Positions 44,665 to 52,800 of a stretch of DNA of 64,000 bases are shown one piece after another; position 1 is the first letter of the stretch, and the number at the start of each line of letters is the position of its first letter. Source of the DNA: an uncultured Eubacteriales bacterium (GTDB taxonomy: Bacteria; Bacillota; Clostridia; Christensenellales; UBA1242). The notes under the pieces were generated by a model, which had not been told where the DNA came from, made no database searches, and saw only the letters and a list, made by a program, of their open reading frames with translations. The stretch is from NCBI GenBank assembly GCA_900551855.1, contig URXM01000005.1, positions 1 through 64,000 of the forward strand. The letters are read 5' to 3'. The translations under genes and the position numbers were made by a program.

Positions 44665-44916
44665 TTATTCTTCTTCTATTTTTTCAAAAATGTTATTGTA
44701 TATTTCCTCGTTGATAATGTTTTCGCCATCGTCTTCAACGCTAGGATTTGCGCCAACGCCCAAGTAGTACCATTTGCCATCATCGCCGTAGTAATACCAT
44801 TTATTGTTTTCGTATTTATACTTATCATTTATAAGTACTACTCCGTTTGAAATCTCCACGAATGGTTTTGCTTTGCCTTCCTGTGTGATCACAGGTTCTG
44901 ATTTAGTTATATACAT
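44665..44916 (-). CDS. Small acidic phage protein downstream of the DGR reverse transcriptase
   Basis: An 83-residue protein I do not recognise. The middle has a repeated aromatic pattern (NKWYYYGDDGKWYYLG) that resembles short choline-binding or WG-like repeats, and the C-terminus is strongly acidic (EEIYNNIFEKIEEE). CAGGAGG lies 10 bases before the ATG, and the start overlaps the end of the reverse transcriptase gene by 14 bases. It is the last gene before the operon terminator. The two YY-containing units are near-repeats (K/N-W-Y-Y). A role in the DGR is possible only by position. Confidence 0.6.
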   Translation of the reverse strand: MYITKSEPVITQEGKAKPFVEISNGVVLINDKYKYENNKWYYYGDDGKWYYLGVGANPSVEDDGENIINEEIYNNIFEKIEEE

Positions 44917-45898
44917 AATCGTATATCCTCCTGTTATTAAAAAATTTTATAAACCCGCTTGTGGAGGACTTGTACCTCTCCACCGCATCGGGTGTTGCGA
45001 TTTTTAATATTTTACGGTATCGCTTCTTTAACCGTTTTAGCGTTGTGTGGCTTGGCTTCGTTTTTATGTAGCCTGTTGGTTTTAACACCCAGTGTCTATT
45101 TAGAAACATAAAGCCTTTATCAATGCGTGATATTCTTGTTTTCTTCAAGTTTAGGTTGATTTTTAGTTCTGCACTGAACCTTATAAGTGTTTGCAGGCAT
45201 TCTTTCAACTTTTCTTTTGAGGAACTTATTATATACCCATCGTCCATATAACGCCCGTAGTATTTCATTCGGTGCTGCTCTTTTATGTAATGATCCATGT
45301 CGTTGGTGTAATAAAGCGCACTTACTTGTGATATTTGGCTACCAAGCCCCAGCCCTTTGTCGCCTTCAAAACAATTAACAAAATATTTATAAATGTTGAA
45401 TAGTCTATCGTCTTTTATTACCTTTCTTGCTTTTTGAAGCAGTATCTCGTGATTTATGCTATCAAAAAACTTTGAAAAATCAAAAGTCAAAATATAACCG
45501 ACATTTGTTTTGTTGACTCGGTAGTATTGTTGAAGGTGCGCTTTTAGTCTATTTGCTGTAAAAAGCAAGCCCTTATTTTTCATACACGCACCATTATCGT
45601 ATATTAGTCTGTTTTGAAATAAAGGAACTAGGAAATAATCGCAGTAGCATTTCTGCACCACTCTATCGCTTATGTGAAGCGCTTTGATTTGCCTAGATTT
45701 TCCTCTTTCACAGACCATAAACTTTGCGAAGGGTTTTTGTTTGTATGTTCCTTCGTGAAGTTTCTTGTATGTTTCTGCCACATTCTGTATGGCTCTTATT
45801 TGGTAGTTTTTTGTTGAAGTCTTCCAATTAACGCCCTTGCAGCAGTTTTCATAACTTGTAAATAAATTTTGAAATGTGAACACTTCTTCAAATTTCAT
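44903..45898 (-). CDS. DGR reverse transcriptase
   Basis: A group II intron-related reverse transcriptase of the diversity-generating retroelement type. The polymerase motifs are LTFDFSKFFDSINHE near residues 138-151 (first catalytic Asp140), GLGLGSQISQVSA near 182-194, and YGRYMDDGYII with the YMDD at 217-220. DGR enzymes have GxxxSQ in place of the QGxxxSP of other RTs, and this protein has GLGSQ. It lacks maturase and endonuclease domains; length 331 residues. I start at the ATG at 45898, which has AAGGAG seven bases upstream; an upstream GTG has none. It makes cDNA from the template repeat RNA with errors at adenines. Confidence 0.95.
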   Translation of the reverse strand: MKFEEVFTFQNLFTSYENCCKGVNWKTSTKNYQIRAIQNVAETYKKLHEGTYKQKPFAKFMVCERGKSRQIKALHISDRVVQKCYCDYFLVPLFQNRLIYDNGACMKNKGLLFTANRLKAHLQQYYRVNKTNVGYILTFDFSKFFDSINHEILLQKARKVIKDDRLFNIYKYFVNCFEGDKGLGLGSQISQVSALYYTNDMDHYIKEQHRMKYYGRYMDDGYIISSSKEKLKECLQTLIRFSAELKINLNLKKTRISRIDKGFMFLNRHWVLKPTGYIKTKPSHTTLKRLKKRYRKILKIATPDAVERYKSSTSGFIKFFNNRRIYDYVYN

Positions 45899-45931
45899 GT
45901 ATAAACTCCTTGTAAATTTCACAAATTCAAA

Positions 45932-45991
45932 GGGCTACTTACTCTTTCAAGTAAAGCCCATCAAGGCTTCCAATTTTTAACCTTTCGGTTA
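45932..45991 (-). ncRNA. Structured DGR RNA spacer between template repeat and reverse transcriptase
   Basis: Two RNA hairpins in the region between TR and RT on the minus strand: a longer one (45932-45959) with GGGCT/AGCCC base and a TTACT/AGTAA inner stem, and a short perfect one (45978-45991) with TAACC/GGTTA stem and GAAA tetraloop. In the Bordetella phage DGR the RNA past the TR is required for cDNA priming; that this region has that job here is inference. The GAAA loop matches that of the hairpin after the variable repeat. Confidence 0.55.
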
Positions 45992-46054
45992 GGGAAGTAT
46001 AGTTCCTTTTGCATTTGCCGTTTTCGTCTATTGACTACTCTGTCTGGCATGCGG

Positions 46055-46190
46055 TTGTAAAATCAGAGAGCCACCCTGTTAGCGTTGTTGGCGTTGTTGT
46101 TGTTGACATAGCCATTGTTGTTCCAATTGCAGAAGTTAGACCCGTTGTTGGTATTAGGAGAACGCAACCACTGGTTGTTGCCGTAGCGGA
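46055..46190 (-). repeat. DGR template repeat (TR)
   Basis: Non-coding template of the retroelement. It aligns without gaps to the 3' end of the target gene (46771-46906, offset 716). Over 46064-46190 there are 18 differences in 127 positions and every one is at an A in the minus-strand TR; further A-site differences occur at 46063, 46058, 46056 and 46055. Read in the target frame it contains 16 variable AAC/AAT codons, which is the codon type that lets adenine mutagenesis reach many amino acids but no stop. An in-frame TGA at 46063-46065 becomes TGC in the target. The core CAGGGTGGCTCTCTG is unchanged. Confidence 0.97.
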
Positions 46191-46211
46191 CACAGGATGA
46201 GCGATTTACAA

Positions 46212-46604
46212 CTATACACCCATGCGTTGTTTGTCTTTTTCTTTTACGCCTTTTATCAATCTTTCGCATATTCCTATCAAAGTCGCCCATTTTACCCAGT
46301 AGCGGTCTTCAAGCGTTATGTAGGTTTTAATCAATTCTAGGTGGTTACTTAAACACGCAAGATCGCCGAGTGCATCGTCTAGTAATTCTGTTCGCTTTTG
46401 GTAGTATGTTTTGAGGTTTAGACTATTTGCTCGCAGTAATTGGTCTAGGACGCTCTGTGCCAACTTATAAGTGTGTATAACGCCGTAGAATGTGTATTTC
46501 TTTGGTATTTTACTACACATGCTCACTGTGAATTTTAGAAGGTCTCTTGCCTTTGATATGAACTCCATTTGACTTTCGCTTCGTTTGTATGCTGGAACAC
46601 TCAT
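46212..46604 (-). CDS. avd: DGR accessory variability determinant (Avd), four-helix bundle
   Basis: Avd is a small basic four-helix protein of the 23S rRNA IVP-like fold that binds the reverse transcriptase and the template RNA and is needed for cDNA synthesis. The start MSVPAYKRSESQMEFISKARDLL is the usual opening of the family in Firmicutes (quoted start MSVPAYKRSESQMEFI), followed by four helical segments to residue ~125 and a basic end. Length 130. AAGGAG lies eight bases before the ATG. It lies between the target gene and the TR, the standard position. Confidence 0.92.
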   Translation of the reverse strand: MSVPAYKRSESQMEFISKARDLLKFTVSMCSKIPKKYTFYGVIHTYKLAQSVLDQLLRANSLNLKTYYQKRTELLDDALGDLACLSNHLELIKTYITLEDRYWVKWATLIGICERLIKGVKEKDKQRMGV

Positions 46605-46722
46605 TTTTGCACTCCTTTATTAGTTTATTGAATTGTCGTTTTGTGATTGTTTTATAGCCCGATTTATATATCCCGTTTTCTACGGTCTCATACCAGACTT
46701 TCATTGTTTTATTTTCTTGCAT
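46513..46722 (-). CDS. Possible small basic protein between DGR target and avd
   Basis: An open frame of 69 residues from the ATG at 46722 (alternative ATG at 46704), with a weak AAGG five bases upstream. It encodes a Lys-rich protein with ENGIYKSGYKTITKRQFNK and no membrane segment. It overlaps the start of avd by 92 bases in another frame, and its 3' end lies within avd. The regular amino-acid composition of the first 45 residues favours a real gene; the long overlap argues against it. Function unknown. Confidence 0.35.
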   Translation of the reverse strand: MQENKTMKVWYETVENGIYKSGYKTITKRQFNKLIKECKNECSSIQTKRKSNGVHIKGKRPSKIHSEHV

Positions 46723-46735
46723 GTTTACCTTTTTA

Positions 46736-46753
46736 GCCCGCCTTTCGGCGTGC
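46736..46753 (-). promoter_or_regulatory. GAAA-tetraloop hairpin downstream of the variable repeat
   Basis: Seven-bp stem with one mismatch (GCACGCC/GGCGGGC on the minus strand) closed by a GAAA loop, 13 bases past the target gene's stop codon. In the Bordetella phage BPP-1 DGR a hairpin or cruciform with a GAAA loop just after the VR is needed for efficient target recognition. Position and loop match that element. It is not followed by a T run, so it is not a terminator. Confidence 0.7.
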
Positions 46754-46766
46754 AGATTTTCTTTGA

Positions 46767-47987
46767 TTATACGCAAAAGCAGAGAGCCACCCTGTAAGCG
46801 GTGCTGGCGCTGTTGTAGGTGACATAGCCACCGTTGCTCCAAATGCAGAAGGAAGACCCGCTGCCGGTATTAGGAGAACGCAACCACTGGCCGCTGCCGT
46901 AGCGGAGTTTGTTTTCTGCATACTCTTTGAAGTATTTGTATTGTTCGCCTTCTTCTGTGTATTTGCTGTAATTTACATATCGGTCTTTATTGCCGAACAC
47001 CTCGCCATCACTCAATAGGAATAACCAGTCTTTTGTTTTAATAATGGTTGTATCACTGCTAGAACTTGTGCCTGTATATCCAGCCCATGTTTTCTTTGAA
47101 ACCTGCTTAATATAAGGGGTTATTTCCTCTGGAAGTCCTGCAATAAATGCTCCATCTGCATCTAGCGTTGTTTTTGAATAGTATTTTGTGCTTGCATCAT
47201 ACGCATCTGGCAATGTAACCTCCACGAAGCCTTCGGTTGCCGTGTCGTATTTGTAGTATGTGCCCGCAGTTGAACTCGTCACGGTGTCATCATATAAATA
47301 ATAACTTTCGCCTGCCTTCAATGCATTTTGTCTTATAAGTGAACCCACCCAAGACACGCCGTTTGAACCGCTCGCATCTCTGTGCTTATAAGTGCTGCTT
47401 GTGTAAGGTATTTTGAAAGTGATTGACGCTTTACCTGCTCCATCTGCTTTATCGTCATGATTAAAGCCCATAATAATCGCCCTGGTGTATGATGAGTCTG
47501 TTTGCCCCATAAATGAAGTAAGGTCTTTATAATCGCCCTCACTCCACATAAACTCTGCATATCCGCCGTTTCCTGCGGTTTCAATTTCTGCCCAGGTGTA
47601 ATCGTTTAGCGCCTTGCCTGTCTTGCAGTTATAAACGCCGATTTCGTCTACCGTGATTGTGTTTGTCCAGAGTTCTGTTCCGCCCTTGCTCGCCTTCACG
47701 GTGTAGGTGTCTGCTTCTGTTGCTGTAAACATAACCATTCCGCCTGTGCCTGTTGATTGTGAGTCAATCAATGCGCCGTTGCTTCTGTATAATTCAAGTG
47801 TTGTGTCTGCAAGTTCTGCAGCAATAATTGCAATACCTGCGCCACCGCCTTCTGGTATGCTTTGAACGCCCGCTGTAAGTTCTGGGAGCGAGACATTTTT
47901 GTTCGCTTGCGTAATTGTGCCACCCTTTGCTATGATGGCGTTTTTGATATTCTGTATTTCATTGAATACATCTTGTTGTGTTGCCAT
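46767..47987 (-). CDS. DGR target protein with DUF6273/C-type-lectin-like C-terminal domain (diversified tip protein)
   Basis: A 406-residue phage surface protein. The first ~45 residues carry the phage-tail-type motif with a KGGTITQANKNVSLPEL segment. Residues ~50-115 look like an immunoglobulin-like beta domain (FTATEADTYTVKASKGG). From about 120 a DUF6273-type domain starts (YTWAEIETAGNGG, EFMWSEGDYKDL, IIMGFNHDDKADG) and ends with the variable repeat, WLRSPNT to the stop. In this fold, as in Mtd, the variable residues form a binding face. It follows the tail fibre genes, so it is likely the receptor-binding tip. GGAG before the ATG. Confidence 0.92.
   Translation of the reverse strand: MATQQDVFNEIQNIKNAIIAKGGTITQANKNVSLPELTAGVQSIPEGGGAGIAIIAAELADTTLELYRSNGALIDSQSTGTGGMVMFTATEADTYTVKASKGGTELWTNTITVDEIGVYNCKTGKALNDYTWAEIETAGNGGYAEFMWSEGDYKDLTSFMGQTDSSYTRAIIMGFNHDDKADGAGKASITFKIPYTSSTYKHRDASGSNGVSWVGSLIRQNALKAGESYYLYDDTVTSSTAGTYYKYDTATEGFVEVTLPDAYDASTKYYSKTTLDADGAFIAGLPEEITPYIKQVSKKTWAGYTGTSSSSDTTIIKTKDWLFLLSDGEVFGNKDRYVNYSKYTEEGEQYKYFKEYAENKLRYGSGQWLRSPNTGSGSSFCIWSNGGYVTYNSASTAYRVALCFCV
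46771..46906 (-). repeat. DGR variable repeat (VR)
   Basis: The last ~45 codons of the target gene. Fourteen of the 16 AAC/AAT codons of the template differ here and encode Ser, Gly, Thr, Tyr and Ile; two remain Asn. Invariant blocks include QWLRSPNT, FC, W, GYV and RVAL, the scaffold of the fold, while variable residues lie between them. The pattern of changed and unchanged sites shows at least one past round of mutagenic retrohoming. Confidence 0.97.
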
Positions 47988-48000
47988 GTTTTACTCTCCT

Positions 48001-48240
48001 TTATAGTTCGTATGTCCCATTTAGTAATTGTTTGCATACCTGGGCTGGGAAGTACCCATAGTTGCCATTTAGTAAAAGGTCATAGTAATCGGTTTGAATG
48101 TATGCAGATTCGTCCCCACCATCGCCTGTTGTGATTGTTGCGATTTCGTTTGGGAAGTCACTTGCGACAATTTTATATGTCACATTCTTCTTTGTTCTTA
48201 TGGCTTCTGCCACCTGTGTCAAAAATTCAGCTAGTGTCAT
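48001..48240 (-). CDS. Small phage tail-associated protein
   Basis: A 79-residue protein between the fibre gene and the DGR target. It begins LAEFLTQVAEAIRTKKNVTYKIVASDFPNEI, the pattern I..AIR.K...I.A.DFP..I that recurs at the start of phage tail proteins; the DGR target opens with a related version. The rest is acidic and aromatic (YIQTDYYDLLLNGNYGYFP). Its ATG overlaps the stop of the fibre gene as TAATG. It may join fibre and tip protein; that is inferred from position and the shared motif. (Quoted motif shown in parts: LAEFLTQVAEAIR, DFPNEI.). Confidence 0.7.
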   Translation of the reverse strand: MTLAEFLTQVAEAIRTKKNVTYKIVASDFPNEIATITTGDGGDESAYIQTDYYDLLLNGNYGYFPAQVCKQLLNGTYEL

Positions 48241-49799
48241 TAGTACGCACCTCCCAACGCATCGCCGATTGCTGCTTGTATTGCTGCTGCTACCGATTCG
48301 TTAGTTGCGATGCCTGTAATTGCTCCGCTTTCGCCGTTTACGCTGGTCACGAATTCCCCGCTTTCTTTGAATGCTGCACCTTTCAAGCCTGTGACTTTGA
48401 TATTGTCAATGGTTGTTGATTTGCCATTGATTGTAATGGTTAGTTTTAGCGTTCCATTGTTTGTGCCACTTTCAAGTGCCACATTGTCTATTTTAGAGCT
48501 TGTAAGTGCATCGTCTGCGTTTTTGCGAGCCTCGGCTTCTGCATCTATATTGTCTTGCAGTGTTTTATCGGCGTTTTCTCTTGCGGTCTTTTCTTCTGCG
48601 ATTGCAGTTTCTGTCGCAGCAACTCTTAAAACAAGCGCAGCGCTTCCTTGCTCATCGTTTGCGATCCAGTCCGCTATTTCTTTCAAAGTATCAAACGCTT
48701 CTGGCGCTGAATTAACCACCGCACTGATCGCCTTTGATATTGCTTCGTTCATTTCTGTTTTTGAAGCCTTCACGGTTTCAAGTGTTGTGATTTGGTTTTG
48801 CAGTGAAGTATCAGCAGCCTTTCTCTCGCTTCTTTCTGCTTCGATTTCGGTTTTGATAACCACGCCCTGGTTGGCTGATAAAACTTTGCTTGCGTCTGCT
48901 GTGGTCATATTGTCCACGATATCCGTCTTGTTTATTTTGGTTTTATCGTGCTTTATAATTGGTCTATGAGGATCTGTATTGTCCACCAGGTGCTCTGATT
49001 CGCCTATTACTGCGTCCACATATTCGCTGTCCACCTTCTCGCTTAATTCTTCAAGCGCTTTTTGAACATCTGTTGCTTCAAGGTCTTTGATTGCATCAAT
49101 AGGCACTTCGTTCGCCCTTATGATTTGAACCGAGATTTTTACTTGTCCGTCCACTTTTTCAAGTGTGATTTTGTGCCCTGCTTTCAGCCTGGAAGTCAAA
49201 AACTCGCCGAGCCCATCTTCGCCATATAAGTCTTGCTGCAACTCGTCAATCTCTGCACCCATTTCTTGCACCTGGCTGTGCAGTTCGTCAAAGTTGCTTG
49301 GTTCTGAGATTTCCTCTGCTTCGCTCAAAAAGGTTGAAGGTTGTATTTCAAGCGTAAACGAAGGGCTGGCGGATATTTCTTCTATCTTTGCGTTTAGGTC
49401 GTTTATAAGCCAATTAATGACATTTATAACCACCTTTAATGCTCCGCTTTGCGCTTCTTCTTGCTCGTTCACGGTGTCCCACATTGTAAACTCTTTTGGC
49501 ATCTTGCGTTGATAGAGTCTATAATCTGTCCCGTTGCGTGTAAAGTCTTTTACTCTCTGTAAGTCGTAGCGCTTGGTTTGCAGGTGCTTTCCTGTGGATG
49601 TTGTAATTATTCCACCGATGTGCACTTTGTTTCCAGTTTGGTTTGTTCCTTCTGTGTCATTAACTGGATCTAAAAGTAGCGAATGTGGCACTTCTATGTT
49701 AATGAGCACATTTCTGTAACTGCCACGCATGATTTTGAAGTCTGGCGCAAACTGGGAAACGCTGCCATCTTCATTTAGCGTGATTTTTAATTTGTTCAT
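48240..49799 (-). CDS. Phage tail fibre protein with long coiled-coil stem
   Basis: A 519-residue fibre. The first ~170 residues form a base domain similar in pattern to baseplate upper proteins (KITLNEDGSVSQF, SYRNVLINIEVP). A coiled-coil stem covers about 170-230 and 290-440, with EIEAERSERKAADTSLQNQ and NADKTLQDNIDAEAEARKNAD repeats, each unit of about 20 residues. The C-terminal part is beta-rich with VTSVNGESGAITG, common in fibres. AAAGGAGG precedes the ATG at 49799. It follows a terminator-like hairpin and precedes the 79-residue gene and the DGR target. Confidence 0.82.
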   Translation of the reverse strand: MNKLKITLNEDGSVSQFAPDFKIMRGSYRNVLINIEVPHSLLLDPVNDTEGTNQTGNKVHIGGIITTSTGKHLQTKRYDLQRVKDFTRNGTDYRLYQRKMPKEFTMWDTVNEQEEAQSGALKVVINVINWLINDLNAKIEEISASPSFTLEIQPSTFLSEAEEISEPSNFDELHSQVQEMGAEIDELQQDLYGEDGLGEFLTSRLKAGHKITLEKVDGQVKISVQIIRANEVPIDAIKDLEATDVQKALEELSEKVDSEYVDAVIGESEHLVDNTDPHRPIIKHDKTKINKTDIVDNMTTADASKVLSANQGVVIKTEIEAERSERKAADTSLQNQITTLETVKASKTEMNEAISKAISAVVNSAPEAFDTLKEIADWIANDEQGSAALVLRVAATETAIAEEKTARENADKTLQDNIDAEAEARKNADDALTSSKIDNVALESGTNNGTLKLTITINGKSTTIDNIKVTGLKGAAFKESGEFVTSVNGESGAITGIATNESVAAAIQAAIGDALGGAY

Positions 49800-49830
49800 T
49801 CTCAATGAACCTCCTTTATTAAAATTTATC

Positions 49831-49853
49831 AAAAAAGCAGGATTGCTCCTGCT
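49831..49853 (-). terminator. Intrinsic terminator between tail hub and fibre genes
   Basis: Seven-bp stem AGCAGGA/TCCTGCT with a TTGC-type loop followed by six T residues on the minus strand. It sits inside the structural operon and would reduce or separate expression of the fibre-DGR cassette. Confidence 0.75.
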
Positions 49854-49861
49854 CTTATGAC

Positions 49862-52800
49862 CTATTCTGTAAACACTGGATAAATGAACCAGCTTTGAAG
49901 TTTGTTGTCACCTGTTAGGTTGTCAACATTTTTTGCGAGGTATGCATAGTTTAGCCCTCCTTCTTGATCGTATAAAACTATCGCTTTTACTTCGTTAATA
50001 TCTACGCCTTCTGGTTTTGTTATGCTTACCTCAATTGCTCCATCATGTTCTATAAGTGAATAGTTGACATTGTCTGCAACTATGTAGTTGATCGACATGT
50101 CTACCGCCTCGTCAAACATTGAGACTGTATGGTTAATTAAAACCATTTTTAATCGTGAGTTCTTTTGCCCGAATATGTTTGAGAAAATTATAAACTTATT
50201 TTCTTCGTCATCGTCCGATGTGAGTAGGTTGATTTGGTAGTTAAATGATAAGGCTTCACGGTTATCTTTATCTAGCCCTATTGATAATTTATCTGTTAAT
50301 AAAAATAAACTATCGCTTTCATTTGGCACAAAGTCTTCACTTTCAGCAAGTGGCAATCTTTGGATCTGTTCCTTTGTCCAATCTGTTTTATTAAACAATT
50401 GAAAACTAAACAAGTCAGCTCCTCCCATAACATCACAGTACCTGACTGGAAGAAGTGTATAAAACGCCTCATTTGTAATATCAATTTTACCACTTGTCTT
50501 TATATCAACCGCATCTCCTGCTTTGAAGTTGTCGTCCATATCCCATTCAAACACGATTGCGTTTCTTAATGGAAAGTGTAAAAGCGGAACTATAACATCC
50601 TTACAATTACTATTCGCTTTTGGAGTTACCACCCCTTCTATTTTTTCAGTTTCCGAGTTTGGAAATAAATTTTTATAGTTTATAATTTCTCCATTCTCTT
50701 TTAAATGTTGCCTTATCTTATCTGCCTTAAATCGAGTGTATGCAAAATTTGGAATTTTTATATTGTTGTTTTCTGTAAATATAGCTTGCTTTACAAAACT
50801 TTTCCATTTGTCTTTATTGATAAAGAGTGGCGTTGTTGTAGTGGCGTTTTGTTTTGTGGTTAAAAGTAAAAAGTCCATCATTCTTACTTCTCGTCTAACC
50901 ATTGACCTCTCGCTAATCTCATAGTATCTTGGTTCGCTTGGAATTGTGACAACTTGTGAAATCTGGTTGAAGTTTTTTGAGTATGTGACTTTTTGCAGTA
51001 TTATGTCGTTGTAGTATTCCGCTTCTATTGCGGTTACATAATAAAGACTGTTGTTGATTTCTACCAAATCGCCGACCTCTTTTTCTTCCCCTATTTCTGC
51101 GTATTCGTTGCATTGATAAATACCATTTGCAATACGCACAAGCCTTCCCCACAAATTTGCAGAGAACCTTTCACTGTCTACGATCTTGTCTTCTTGCCCG
51201 TAGTATTGTTCATGCTTAGGGTATTTTTCAAATTTTGAATTTTTAAGGAAGTTATAAAGGTTTGGCTTAAACTGTGAAATTCTCAACTCGTCTTGTGTTT
51301 TGTATTTAATGTGAAATTTTAATTTATTGTATAGGAAATCTTCGGCTGTTAATGAACCCGTAGGCATACCGAATAAGTCACTGCATATTTTCTTTAATGC
51401 CATGACATTATCGCCCGCATTTACTTCTGGTGGGACATAGTTTAGTCCTTGTATTTTATTTGTTCCCATTTCATAATAAATTGCAGCCCATTTCCCTGGA
51501 ATAACTCCCGTTTCAGCAGTCAATGTGTTATAAATCGTTTTTTCAAAAATATAATTTAGTGCCGACTGGGTTTGCCCCTCGTATTCAATATCAAACTCGT
51601 CAATTTGTGTTATGTTGTATTTTGTCTGTAATTCTGCGGTGTTGTTTGATACCAAGTAAGTACTGTCTGTGGTCTTGCAGACTAGCCATTCTTCTACTTC
51701 GTTCTGTGGACTGAATATGTTTTTCACATAACTGTCCAATTGTGTATAATATTCGCTTAAATTGTGGCTATTAAAAATGGTTATTTTGGTGCTCTTGTTG
51801 TTTTTTACTTGGTTTCCGCCTAACTGTCTAAAACTTAATAAAAAGCGATCAGTTCCGTCTTTTGCGAATGTTAATTGCGGTATTGCATGTAAGTAATAAC
51901 CGATTTGTAGGAATATTTCCCATAAATTTTTATTTTCAAATATTGTCTCGTGCAGTTGCGTCTCTTTTAGTCTTGTAAGCCATTTTGAGTCAATATCAAT
52001 TGGGTATTGTATTCCTATGTCGTTATAATTCTCATCTAGCAAAGGATCAAGCCCCACTTTTGAATTGTCAATAATTTGAGTATCAATTGTCAATAGTGCT
52101 TTTCTTATCAAATTAAAACAACTGTATTTTTGTGGTTTTACCAGAAATGGTGCGGGTTGTGCGTCTGACAACATGTCTTTTGCATAAAATGTGGAACTGA
52201 GCGTTATTGATGCGCTCGCAGGTTTTGATAATGAATTTTGAGTGACGCTGTATTTTGCATATGCATTACTCGCAAGTCCTAGGGAAATTAAAAGAACCCA
52301 CCAGTCTGTATCCTTATAATCAAGAGTGCTTGTCTTTGTGAACCCCTGAATAATTGCACCGCTTTCATATGGCTCTATTGTGCTTGTTATTGTGTATTTG
52401 TAACTCTTACCATTATCAATTTCTGTTTGTGATAGTGCGTCTGTATTAAATGTTATTGTCTTGTTTGTGTGTGAAGTATCGTTGGTGTTTATGATTGCTG
52501 GGTATTTCGACAGTCTGCTGGTTCTAAAGTGACACGCCATCGCTTGCGAGTCTCCAGGACCTATATTAGTGTCTTTGAAATCCTCATTTTTAATCTCTAC
52601 TATACCAACCCTACCGCTTTCATTATACATAACATAATTAACACTGCTACGAATATTGACTGGGTTATAAAAATGATTGACAACCTCAATCTCTGTTCCC
52701 GATATAGGCTGATCATTCTGCATCGTTGTCCTTGTCACTCTTGTTCTTATAGGGCATTCAAATAATTTGTCGGGCACCGTTTGATTTAAATGATAACATG

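Noticed and set aside
46009..46200. Plus-strand valine-rich frame across the template repeat
   Set aside because: It is the antisense of the AAC-rich repeat; composition is explained by the repeat.
46063..46290. Open frame running through the template repeat and the end of avd
   Set aside because: It is out of frame with avd, has no start site of its own, and exists only because the TR keeps the target frame open.
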